Source: Bilabrum cf. latius (lineage: Eukaryota; Bigyra: Bicosoecida; Bigyra; Bicosoecida). From it: a stretch of 64,000 bases of DNA. The notes under the pieces were generated by a model that had not been told where the DNA came from, did not search any database, and worked only from the letters and a program-made list of their open reading frames with translations. Of this stretch, positions 1 through 10,424 are shown in pieces. The translations under genes were made by a program, and so were the position numbers. The stretch's first letter is position 1; every line of letters starts with the position of its first letter. The stretch covers positions 372,001-436,000 of the forward strand of contig OZ237747.1 of NCBI GenBank assembly GCA_965178125.1. The letters run 5' to 3'.

Positions 1-417
1 GTAGATCTACTTTTATTCGACACTTTGACGAATCAGCCTCTGGCTGCGTTGTACCAGCAACGCCACAGCCGTAGGCGAAAAAGAGTGCAAGGTGGGGGCA
101 CCTCTCAGTCGCCCTTATCAGTGCTACTGCCAGTGGACTCGACCTGCCTCGCCCCAGCCTTAGAGCCTTTAGGTTCCACGGGCCCTCGCACCGTCAGCAC
201 CTGCCCTTCGGCACACAGCCCTCCCAGATCCACCGACTGCGATCGGCTGTCCGCCAGCAGACCGTTGAGCACTGGTTCCCCATTGTGAGGTGGCCGCGCA
301 CCACCCCACAGCAAACCCCCTTCACTCCATTCCTCTCACCCCCCACATCTTCACTCCTCTCACCCACCCCCCCGACGGCGGGGGCCGCAACCGCGCTCCA
401 GCTTGGAGCACACACAC
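1..417. other. No gene recognised at left edge
   Basis: Only short ORFs without family resemblance are seen. The stretch is C-rich near 330-390, with runs of CTC/CCC. It lies directly upstream of the first copy of a duplicated segment and may hold upstream regulatory sequence or the end of an unseen gene. Confidence 0.4.
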
Positions 418-421
418 TTTT

Positions 422-669
422 GGTCAAGAAGTCCGCCTTATTCCAGCCGAATACTCTGCAATTTGATTAGAAACCTTTTTGCATTAGCAGATGCGGGTGC
501 TTTGTAGCAAGGTAGGCATAGCGCTTGCTATACTATCTGGACTCGCGCGCGGCTCTGCAACCGTGACACGAGTCGACATTGGCACGACTAGCAGTGGAAT
601 AAGCATGCTGGCTGATACAATTGATACCGTAGGATCTGAGCTCGGTAGTCTGGCTCGCGAGCTAGTTCT
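422..669 (+). repeat. Direct duplication, copy A (leader plus 5' end of the 1458 gene)
   Basis: Starting at GGTCAAGAAGTCCGCC the segment matches 1401-1636 almost base for base. It includes the ATG at 491 and the first ~59 codons of the gene that starts at 1458. Copy A carries a short extra stretch (about 20 nt, including TTTGATTAGAAACC) between the leader and the ATG. The match ends abruptly at GAGCTAGTTC. The two ATGs are 967 bp apart. Confidence 0.9.
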
Positions 670-690
670 CACGGCGTAGCTCGTCCTCGT
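491..690 (+). pseudogene. Truncated 5' copy of the secreted-protein gene
   Basis: This region encodes the same signal-peptide start (MRVLCSKVGIALAILSGLA) as the gene at 1458, then leaves homology after residue ~59. Read with UAG as Gln the frame stays open well beyond the break, but that continuation does not resemble the intact copy. It is most simply a duplicated, truncated 5' end. It could still be transcribed, because the leader is copied too. Confidence 0.6.
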
Positions 691-1000
691 CATCGATCAG
701 CCCCTGCTCTGCTCGCAGCTTCCAGAGCATCATCATCACCAATCTGGTTCTCAAAATCACTTCCAATTTCATCTGGGTACATGCTTGGTTCCACTGGAAA
801 GTCAGCACAACTCGAGAAAGGGCGTCGGAGCTTGTCACACATACCGATCTTCGAAACTGCGATGTAGACTTCGCGGTCACATCGGGCCATTGCCTCAACT
901 AAAAAGCTTTTTTGGGGTGGTAGCCCCGTCTTCCTGTCGTCACTGCAAGCCTTCAACACCGCGAAGAGCCGCTCCACCTCGGCACGAGAGCGGCAGCATT
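690..1000 (-). other. Possible 3' gene fragment on the minus strand
   Basis: The sequence between the two duplicate copies carries a minus-strand reading frame ending in TGA at 690-692, with segments such as VERLFAVLKACSDDRKTG and a frame that breaks upstream near 1000. No family is recognised. It could be the remnant of a gene or element that lies between the duplicated blocks. Confidence 0.25.
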
Positions 1001-1400
1001 AGGATGATCCGAACCATCTTAATCGCCGTCTGCATATTGCTGGCATTCTGCTTTGAGAATCTTCGCCTTACCTTGCCTACTACTCGAACTGGCCCTGCTG
1101 AAGCACTACTTTTTTTTCGAGATGACGCCACGATCACTGCCAACATAAGCCGCTCGGCCTCCAGCCTAAATGGCTCATCCTTGAATTTGTCGGCCTGCAA
1201 ATCTCCCCCTAAGCGACTAGTACACCGATTTAGATTTCTTCTTCTTGGTTTTCTACTGCTTCGGCTCTGCATCGATGGACCCCCTTTGGGCTAGGGGTCC
1301 CCTTTTGTTGATGAGACACCCCCCCGTGCTCAACCCCTTGGCCGGGCGGGGTCCGCCGCCCATTTTCCATTTTCCGTTAGGTCATTTTGGGCACACTTTC

Positions 1401-1636
1401 GGTCAAGAAGTCCGCCTTATTCCAGCCGAATACTCTGCAATACTTTTGCATTAGCAGATGCGGGTGCTTTGTAGCAAGGTAGGCATAGCGCTTGCTATAC
1501 TATCTGGACTCGCGCGCGGCTCTGCAACCGTGACACGAGTCGACATTGGCACGACTAGCAGTGGAATAAGCATGCTGGCTGATACAATTGATACCGTAGG
1601 ATCTGAGCTCGGTAGTCTGGCTCGCGAGCTAGTTCG
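1401..1636 (+). repeat. Direct duplication, copy B (functional copy)
   Basis: This is the partner of 422-669. Here the coding sequence continues into the full gene at 1458. The copied leader (CCTTATTCCAGCCGAATACT and surroundings) is the only shared upstream block, so promoter or 5'-UTR elements probably lie in it. Confidence 0.9.
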
Positions 1637-4600
1637 CACTCCTCAGGGAGTATTCTTTGACGCATACAGCACTGCTGGGGGGCGTGAGGTTCACATGGCG
1701 ACGTGTAACGACAGCACAAATGTCCCGGCAGCTCATGTAACCCCTGTAGAGCTAAATCCGGGCTTGTTTGGAGGCATTGCACCCGACATGTCCCCTTCCC
1801 TTGTCGCCTCGCCGTCGCTTCAGCTGATAGCGTACTCTGGTACTCGCAAGGGCAAACGGTGGCCGGCCGTGATCAACACAAGCGACTCGAATTCTGTTGG
1901 CTTTATCGGCGACAATCATTTCGGCGAGGGCGATTTTCCTGCTTCGACGGTTTCGGCCCCCCGTTTCGTTGGACGCAGCTCCAGAGGGTACGCTGCGGAA
2001 ATCACGTTGGTGTGGCTTTCAGACGATGTCCTGTGCTTCGCGGACGAACTAGAGGATCTCGGTCAGGGCGCAGGAAAGTGGGGAATATGGTGCTGGGATC
2101 AGCGTCTTCCGGCGGGGGCGCAGCTCGTCTTCATCAATGGGTCTACTACGAGCAGAGTGCCGCCCCAGTTCCGGTACGGCCAGGCAGGTTGGGGATGTGG
2201 TGTAACCGCCCCCGAGGGTCCCCATGGAGCCGAGCCTGCCTGTTTTGACATGCGGATTCCATAGTCCACGAACTATTCCCAGATGCGTATGCTGATCGAC
2301 TTTGACGGCGGCAGCGGGGACAGCATTAAAAGCGGTAGTCGCGAAGGCCCCCGGACGGAGGTCAGCGTCGAGGATGTCGTGTGCTACTACACCTCTCATA
2401 ACGGCAATCGCCTCAATTGCTACCGCTTCTCCTTGGGAGCCTGGGTGGAGTCTGGAACAATGTCCGCCCAGCTGAACGCGGGGCCGATACCTGGCAAGAG
2501 GTCGATCCTCATCCGAATTTCCAGCAGGAGGGCTCAAGTACTCGACATGGAGAACATGGTGGCTCGGTCCCCGACCTGGAACTCTCCAAGTCTTCCAGAT
2601 GACTCGGTTCCACATGCGTCGAATAATTTTGCGAAGCACTTCACGGCAGCGAATGTTGGGATCGCAGGATTCGATCAGTACTACGCCCCGGAGCAAAAAT
2701 TGTATACTCTCCTCATGGCGGTCGATCCTCACACGGGCACCACTTACCCGCTTGAATCGTTTCCGAGATCCATTAGTGTGTACCAGTAGAGCATTGTGTC
2801 TGCGGACGAAGTGGTTCTGGCCAGCTCTCACGTGAGCCCAGGTGACAGCGGGTTGGTCCTTTTTGACTTCTCAGCCTTGCCAAATGTTACTAGCAACGCC
2901 ATTTTGGGCACGGTAGGCTCTGGCAAGATGTGGACAGAGCTGCATGCGCTCGGCAGTGGCAGTGGCGCGGCAGGATCTGGACGGCAGGCGACGGCAGCAA
3001 TTCACTCCAGCATAGGAAGCGACAAGGCGCTGTTCTACTGGAATGGGGATCTGGCTTCTAGCATTGTTGAAGTTACGGCACTAGTATCCAGACTCCCTGG
3101 CATCATGCTGCTGCCAAACTGCGACATGTCCACCCTGTTGTATATCGACGCGCCGCATGACGGGCAAGTGAGTTCGTATGAGCTCATGGTCAGCCACGTC
3201 CCGCGAAACGCGCCAGTGGACGCCTCACCCAGGTACGAGAAGCTGAACGATTTCACTAAAGACTCAAACGTCAGGCTCCACGAGTCGTTCTCCGTAAGTC
3301 GAAGCAATGGTGGTGGAGTCTGCTTCATCAACTCGGTCTTTGACAGCTGGAGTCAGATCTACATGACTGCCACGCTCAGCTGCGTGAGATCTTCGCAGCC
3401 CACGGTACTCGAATCGGTGTGGGACTACCCCGATGACCCGAGAAACACTGGAGACTATAGCGTGGACGTACAGCGTACCAAAACCGACACTGTGGTGACA
3501 ATGAGGGGCGACGGAGGTTTCCTTGTACTGCTGCAAAGTTCAACCGCAGTGCACGACGGCAGCGCGCACAAGCCGTACGACCCGTTTGCTACGAACGCGC
3601 AACCAGTCGGGGCGCTTGCAGCCGATCCTAATGAGGTCGTGAGCTTTGGTGGCCTGTCAAAAGCATGCGCTGCTGCTACTGCGTTCACTTGGAACAACCC
3701 TTAGCACAAGATGCTGTACATGGACTTCTCATCGGGTGACAGCGCCGTGTTTGACCCCAGTTCAGGCAGTGCCGACCCAATGACGAAGGTTGTTGGTGTA
3801 GCCACCGATACAGTGTGCGTGTTTCTCTCGCGCGAGAACGCGGCCAACTACACCCTATGGACTTGGGAGGCGGCCACTGCTACTTCGGCGAATCCGGTAC
3901 CGCACGCCATGCCTTTGCTTGAGGAGATTACTTCTGTTCACCAACAGCCTGGTCACCCATTCTTTGCCATCTCCGGGTTGCGCAATGGAGGGACCGAGAG
4001 CGTGTGCTTCGGCGTAGCAGTAGATCCGGCGACTGGGGCTGTGACTGTCGGTGCCGAGTGGGATGGACAGGCTGGGCTCGTTTCGACGAACTCAAGCGGC
4101 GTGTCAAAACCTGCGGACATGCAAGTCGCACGGACGTCCAGATCACTCCCAGCAGGCATCCAGCTGCATGAAGGCTAGGATTTCCTCGACGGTGCGGCAG
4201 CTACTCCGCCTCCGTCACTTCGAGAACTCGGGTCTCCGAACGTCACCGGGGTTATTGGCATGGTACAAGCCAGCATGCAGCTCGTGGTGGAAGCCGAGTT
4301 CCCGAATGGAACCCACACACTGATGACTTGGCCCTCGAGGTTTTCGTCTGCAGGCCGCATGCCAGCGTTCGTCCCACATGACGCAAACCTAGGTCCGAAC
4401 GGGGGAAGGGCAAGAAGAGTACAGGCAGTGAACCCAGACAACGACACACTTTGCTTCGTAAACGATGGTATCGCAACCGAGAGTAGCCTAGGCACCGAGG
4501 TAGCTTGCGTGATCGATAACGATCGAATCCAGGAGGCATTCGTGTTGGGCGATTTTGCGGAAGGTACTAATGACGTACGCGGCCTGGTCAACAGATGGGA

Positions 4601-5996
4601 CGGACAGCCAGGCGTGGCTGCTGGAGTAAAATCGCTACAATTTGGGTACGAGCCTACCATGTTCCAGTGGATCCTGCCTTCCGCGAGCCCATCGCCCACT
4701 CCATCCATGTCGTCAACGCCCACTCCGTCTGTGTCGGGAACACCCACCCCATCCAGCAGCCCGAGCAACAGCCCCACCCCCAGTGTGTCTGCAAGCGTCA
4801 GCAGCAGCCCGTCCACGTCGCCCACTGCGAGCGTCAGCAGCAGCCCGTCCACGTCGCCCACTGCGAGCGTCAGCAGCAGCCCGTCCACGTCGCCCACTGC
4901 GAGCGTCAGCAGCAGCCCGTCCACGTCGCCCTCTGCGAGCGTCAGCAGCAGCCCGTCCACGTCCAGCAGCCCCACCCCCAGTTTGTCGGCAACACCGGTG
5001 AGGCGAAGCATGCTAGGCTGCAGTCGTTTCACCGGTATCCCATCTTTTTCACGCACTCATTTTTTTCCCGCCCCCACATTCATTCTTGGACCCCGCAGAC
5101 ATCTACTGCATCTACGACACCCTCACCCGTGAGAAGAAACACCTGCCTTCATGCCATGATCCAGAGCTAGCTGCTCGGGGCAAGCTGCGGCAACCAGTCT
5201 TGCGACCCCAACCCCACAACTTCTGCCAATTCCCGCGTATCTAGCTTCTCAATCCGCGCAGTCGAGCCCCGTCAGTGGTGCACAGCCATCCAGCAGTCCC
5301 TCTTCTAGCGGCGGAACGGGAGACCCCACGACCAGGAGAAGGCGCAGGGGGAAGTCAGCCCCAAGCCCAGAGAATACTTCGGCCGCGACGTGCACCGACG
5401 CCCTGACCCAAGAGGCTGCCACCGCACCGGTGCTCGTGCAGTCCACCGTGACTGTGTCCGGCAGTGCCCCCAGTGACGTGGGATGTGCGAAAGCGGAGGC
5501 CTTCGTCTCCGCTGCAGTAGCTCCCGCCGGCCGAGAAGCCGATGACGCAGTCTTCTGGCTAGAACTAAGTTAGGACGAGGTAAGCACAATCCTCGTCATC
5601 CAGCTGCCCGCCGACTCAGTTGACGAGGCGGAGGACCTGCTGCAGCGCATCGAAGCGCAGCTGAGCAACGCTACAGCGCTAGCTGTGCTCGCGGATGGCA
5701 CAGGGGGCACGGCAGCGTACTCGAACGATGCGAACGTGGTGGACTCGCCCTACATCGAGATGAACTCTGGCGATGACGACAGCGACGGCCTGCCTCTGTG
5801 GGTGATTGTAGTCGTCGTGCTGGTGGCAGTGGCCACGATGACTGGGGTCGCGGTCATGTGCTGCTGTGGCTGGTGTGCATGCCTGCTCGGCAGAAGGCGC
5901 AAGAAGGAGGAGGAGCAGGATGAGGTGAAGAAGGAGGGCAGCACGAGCAAGGATGCAAGCATCACGGCTCGTGTGCAAGCTGCAGACCAGGTCTGA
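1458..5996 (+). CDS. Secreted/type I membrane protein with Ser/Thr/Pro repeat stalk
   Basis: Exons are 1458-4997, 5099-5128 (a 30-nt exon) and 5262-5996; both introns are GT-AG and phase 0. The product is 1,434 residues with UAG as Gln and ends in TGA. It begins with a signal peptide (MRVLCSKVGIALAILSGLA). A long extracellular region of about 1,050 residues follows, with many repeated short strands that look beta-propeller-like but match no family I can name. Next comes a Ser/Thr/Pro stalk with a 12-residue repeat (ASVSSSPSTSPT), probably O-glycosylated. One membrane segment (LPLWVIVVVVLVAVATMTGV) is followed by Cys residues and a short basic/acidic cytoplasmic tail. In-frame UAGs are at 2262, 2787, 3702, 4176 and 5571. 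A cell-surface role is inferred from topology only; ligand and function are unknown. Confidence 0.8.
4791..4962 (+). repeat. 36-bp in-frame tandem repeat, about 4.8 copies
   Basis: The unit GCGAGCGTCAGCAGCAGCCC plus GTCCACGTCGCCCACT starts at 4791, 4827, 4863, 4899 and 4935. It encodes ASVSSSPSTSPT in the stalk of the surface protein. Copies are nearly identical, so length variation between strains is likely. Confidence 0.95.
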
Positions 5997-6448
5997 GGCG
6001 CTGGCCACGCGCCGGTCGCTCCTGCTCTTGCGTAGTCTACTGGTCCGGGTGGGAGCACTTGGAAGCGCCTTGCTGGGTTTCGCTGGCGATCGCACTGCGA
6101 CCGATGGACAGGTGCAGAGGTTGGGTGACACTAGCCGACGCCCTCCTTGGCCATGGCGGAGAGGTCCATGTGCTCTTGACCGGTCAAGGTTCACGCACAT
6201 GTACAGCAATTCCAGGTCTGATTGAGTCGAGAGACTAGGTTCGCATGCACAATCGCATTTATCACTTCGTGACATCCATGAGCACCACATCTCTCAAGAC
6301 CTTGCTCTTTGCCCGGCTATCCAATGGAATTCACAGCAGAACCTTACAAACATCCTTGATAATAGCACCGGACAAACCTGGTATGGAATTATATCATGCT
6401 TCCGTGCCCTCCAGCCCGCCACGCCAAGCCAACAGTGGGCTAGTAGTC
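5997..6448. other. Convergent intergenic region
   Basis: This lies between the 3' ends of the surface-protein gene (+) and the esterase gene (-). No coding sequence or RNA gene is recognised. Confidence 0.5.
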
Positions 6449-7903
6449 TCAGCTTCCGGCGCAATGCGATCCAGCCTCCTTGCATGGGTAGGGGCACATC
6501 ACGCGAGCTGTGCTCTGCGTCCCCTCGGGATCATCCAGCCAGTGCCCCACGGCCTCGGACTCGGACACACCCTGGATGCTCACCCCGTTAATCTGCCAGT
6601 AGCTCCCGTCCGTCTGGCAGTGACCGTTGCACGAAGTGATGAACGCGCTGTGGCGGGGACCTCCAGCAGATGGGTGAAGCACTGGATCAAGCACCCCGAG
6701 GTACCTGTCATGGTAGCCCTGAATGAGCTGCAGCTGCGTGGCATTGCAGTCCTAAAAGTTCCGGTTGCACTTGGCAAAGGCCGGCAGCAGGTTGCCAGCA
6801 TCGTCCACGGTGAACACGTTGTCGAGCTGCCACTGGTCGTACCTGCGAGCGATGCATTTGGGCAGAGAGGGATGCGTTTGGGTGTGATTAATGGCGTCGG
6901 CAGCTCCCGCCGCGATCAGAGCGCAATAGAGATCGCAATAGAGATCGGGCCCGTCCCCGTCCCCATGGTTCTCACCCACTGTTGAGAGCAAAGATCGGCG
7001 TGTGCAGGTGCGGCACCGTGTACTGGGCCATGTAGCACTGCCACTCGTCCGGAGTGCCTTTCTTGGCTGCCATGCAGGAGGCATCCACGCCCCCGGTAGC
7101 GTTGTTCTGCTCGTACACCCACTGGAACATGGTCCGGATCCAGTGCTCGCCGCCCAGGTTTGCCATATCGGGAAAGTAACCCGCGTCTGCGATGCACTGG
7201 GTCCTGGCGTTGCTGTTCAGTCCGTGCACGTAATCCGCGAACTCATCGCAGTGAAGATACGTCGCCAATCCTCCCGCCGAGCAGCCGGCCAGCACGGGGC
7301 GGGCGTACTTGGCCAGGTCGTATTCGTTCTTGAGCGTGTCCAGGATGGCCTCTAGGATCTTGTGTCCCTTGAAATGCAGCTGGGTGCCGTTGTAGATCGT
7401 CTCTGTCATATTGTTTCCGGCGAAGGACCCCCTGCAGTGGTATAGAAATGTAATAGTTGCAAATGTACAGAGTCGCGATGGAAAGTGTCTTTGGCAGTCG
7501 CAACCTACAAAGAGCGAAAGCTTGGCGCACGCAACGCTTACCCGTCGCAATATCGTGCATAAACCATTCGTGCCTTGTACAACTCGCCCCCCGGGTTCAG
7601 AGTAGCGTTGCTGCTTAGCATGCCGTTCCCGCCTTCATAGCTCGGCGACCACTTAGACGGGTAACTCTTCGAGCTGCCAAGCTGTCCCAAACTTCGCCCA
7701 AATGCCGCCTCAATGCTTCTTGCCCAGCCTCCACCTTCAAAAAAGAGCACAAAGTGGTCTGTATTGGCCTCTCCTGGCCAAACATAGAATGCTCCGGGCG
7801 ATCCATCGAGGCATTTAGCTTCAGGGTACTTCACGAGGTCGAGCTTGTGAAGCGTAAAGAGCTACTCCGCCGCAGTACTAGTAAATAATTGTACTAATAC
7901 CAT
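6449..7903 (-). CDS. Pectin acetylesterase / Notum-like carboxylesterase (CE13)
   Basis: Exons are 7542-7903, 6976-7431 and 6449-6842, with GT-AG introns of 110 and 133 nt, both phase 2; the product is 403 residues ending in TGA. CE13 enzymes remove acetyl groups from pectin, or palmitoleate from Wnt in Notum. Visible family marks are CLDGSPGAFYV near the N terminus, FFEGGGW, YCDGGSFAGN across the first splice, the nucleophile motif GCSAGGLATYLHCDEF, NSGYDQWQLDN across the second splice, and HSAFITSCNGHCQ with the catalytic His and paired Cys. The splices were chosen because they restore these motifs. UAG at 7862 and 6752 reads as Gln. The ATG at 7903 gives a weak hydrophobic leader; a longer 5' exon cannot be excluded because a retroelement begins 13 bp upstream. 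Pectin rather than Wnt is the likelier substrate type. Confidence 0.85.
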
Positions 7904-7915
7904 ACCTAGTACTAA

Positions 7916-10291
7916 ATGTCCACCCTTCATCGCAAGATACACAAAAACCTGAGTGGAATTGATGCAGCGGAACCTTGCATACTTGGATATGCGCGGCGCC
8001 GTGGTTCAGGCTCGTTGGAACAAGTCTTGAAGGGACGCTTGGAAGAGACGGTGGTTCAGGCTTTTCGCCTGGCCTACCTGGACCCAATCAGTGCGCGCGC
8101 ACTGTTTGCCCGGTGCGTTGTGCCGGCGTGGACGCACGTGCACAGGAGCGGGTGCCTCTTGCCCGAGCTCAAGGACGGGGTGACACCCCATTTGAAGGAG
8201 GTGTAGGGAGCGTTTCTGGAGTTCCTGACAGGGATGCGTGTAAGCGCTCTCTCGCAGGCCCAGAGACAGGTGTTGGACGTGCTGGGTCCGCTATCCGTTG
8301 CCCGTGGGGGCCTCGGAGTGGGGCTCGTGCCTGCCGATTTAACCCGGGAGGCAATGTGCGTCGGGGGGTTGTTGGATGTGTGGCCCTGGTTGGCGAGGGT
8401 AGCACGCGACTTCAACCTGCCACACCTGCAGGTGGCGCTCAACCAGTGGGACCCGGCGGAGGAGGTCGGGGAAGGTGCGGCGGCAGGTGCCGGGGAGGCA
8501 CCCCCTCTGCTGAACCCACTGCGAGGGCGCACCGCGCGCCTGAACTCCCTTGTGGACACTGTGATGACCGCAATCTCGAAGTACGGGAGACTCGTACAAG
8601 AGGGGAAGCAAGACAATTTCGGGATGGCTGGTTTCCCGAGTCCGTTGCTTCCACTTGTTCCGGAGGCTGACGTCCCCCCACGCTATGGTATGGTGTGGGA
8701 CACAGCCCGCACTTCGGAACTCCTGGGCAGCCCAGCCGAGAAGGCAGCCCGTATGGAGCTGTGCGGTGGGGCCACTGAACCCTGGCGCCTGGAGGTGAAG
8801 GACCTTCGGGCATGGGTGACGAGGCAGCTGGCTGGGGAGCAGCCGGCACCCACCGCATCGCAGGCGGTTATTCGTTTTCTCGAAGGTGCCGCAGGAGGGC
8901 ACAACCAGAGCCATGTGACGGCACTGGCTGAGCGAGTGCAGGTGGAGAGGCTCCTCTGGGATGCCTCATCTCCGCTTGCGCACGACAGACTCGCTCCAGT
9001 CGATGCAGTCACCAGAGAGTACGCAGGAGTGGCGCGAGCCACAATCCGCGCCGCCAGGTCCCAAGGAGCCGGGTCTTGGCTGCATGCGCCGCTCTCTGTC
9101 CTGAGCCGAGTCCAGCCTGAAGATGCCCGGGGCATGTTCTGCCAGCGCCTCGCCATCCCACAGCCGTGCAGCTGTCCCCCACAACCTCTTGGGGCAACGC
9201 ACGGTGCATGTGGGGAGGCGTGGCGCGTCACGCAGATCTGCCCGGGGTGCCGGAAGCAGGGCAAGGTAGTCGAACTGATCTAGTCAGTTCGCCACGGTGC
9301 CACGTGCAAGGACAAGCGTGTCTGCGGAGGCCTTCCAGGCCGCAGGCACTTCCGGGTGCTCAACGTGCTCGAGCAGGTGGTCCGCGAGGCCACGGGCAGA
9401 CGCCCTATCCGGGAGCCAGAGGGCCAAGTGGCCCGGCTGCCGGGTCGGCGCGGTCCGCTCGTGCCACGAGGCGACCTATTCTTTGAGCACGAGGGGACGG
9501 CTTATCTCATCGATGTCACGGTGGTTGATTCCACTGCGGCAACTTACCGGTGGGACCGCTCGTCGTGGAGGATTGGCAGCGACTGGCAAGAGGGGTCTGC
9601 TCTGCGGGCCGCGCATGCCACGAAGCTGGCCAGCTACGGCAGGCCCGTCGACCTCGGAGCGCTCGGCGTCCGGATCGGAGGAGAAGACAAGTGGTGTCCT
9701 GGGACCGTGAGGACGCAGAAAGGGGCGGTACGCAGTGGCGTGCGGGTCGTACCCTTTGTGGTGGACGTGTTGGGGGGGATCGGGGAGAAGTCGGTCGAGT
9801 TCCTGTAGGTGCTCGATAAGCTGCGGAAGAAGAGGCAGGAGGACAAAGGGCGGCGGGTTCCGACTCGTCCGGCCAACGCGCGCCTCTCGTGGTCTTCCGT
9901 GGCAAAGGCTCGCCTCTCTGTTGCCGCCTAGCACCAGCACGTGCGCGGGGAACAGCGTGTGTACCACACTATGTACTCACGGGTCATGCAGGACCACTCA
10001 AGGATCCTCGATTTTGTCTCGAAGGGATCGAGGAGGGCTGCAGCGAAGGCCAAACGGGCGCTCGCAAGGGCGATCCGAGAGGACTTTGCCAGCCTGGCTG
10101 TAGGGGCAGCCGAAAACAACAACCTCGCCGTGGCGATCGCCAACGTCAAGGCAGGGTTGGCTCAGAACGGGCAGCAGGACGGGGTGCCGGCAGCGGGCGC
10201 CGGAGGGAACGTGAATGCTGACGCTCTCCATGGGGAAATGGGTCCCCAGGGTGGAGCTTAGGTGGTTTAGGCCATTGCAGCTGAAGCGTGA
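7916..10291 (+). mobile_element. 5'-truncated non-LTR retrotransposon (RT C-terminus plus endonuclease)
   Basis: A continuous frame from ATG 7916 to TGA 10289-10291 (791 codons) includes six in-frame UAGs (8204, 9281, 9806, 9929, 10259, 10268). The start resembles the thumb/post-RT region of site-specific non-LTR elements (DPISARALFARCVVPAWTHV). Later there is a Cys/His-rich stretch (9160-9270) and a restriction-like endonuclease core, RGDLFFEHEGTAYLIDVTVV, with a downstream Lys. The polymerase core (YADD-type motifs) is absent, so the copy is 5'-truncated and probably dead, although its frame is intact. TAA lies just before the ATG. Insertion abuts the esterase start on the other strand. The clade is uncertain. 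A host-domesticated fragment is possible but less likely. Confidence 0.6.
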
Positions 10292-10424
10292 AGTCTGGTA
10301 GGTCCCGGGCCCTCGTTCCAGATGTTTCTTCGTGATAGCGTGCGCTTTTGAGTTGAGTCCACAAAATATCAGATCCCCCCCGCTCGTTGGAAGTCTCACA
10401 CGATTGGGACGATACTGACGTTTC

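Noticed and set aside
4642-5170. Alternative plus-strand frames over the Ser/Thr/Pro repeat (Ala/Arg/Pro or Gln/Pro/Val-rich ORFs)
   Set aside because: The tandem repeat is open in all frames; only frame 0 joins the signal-peptide exon to the membrane segment through valid splices.
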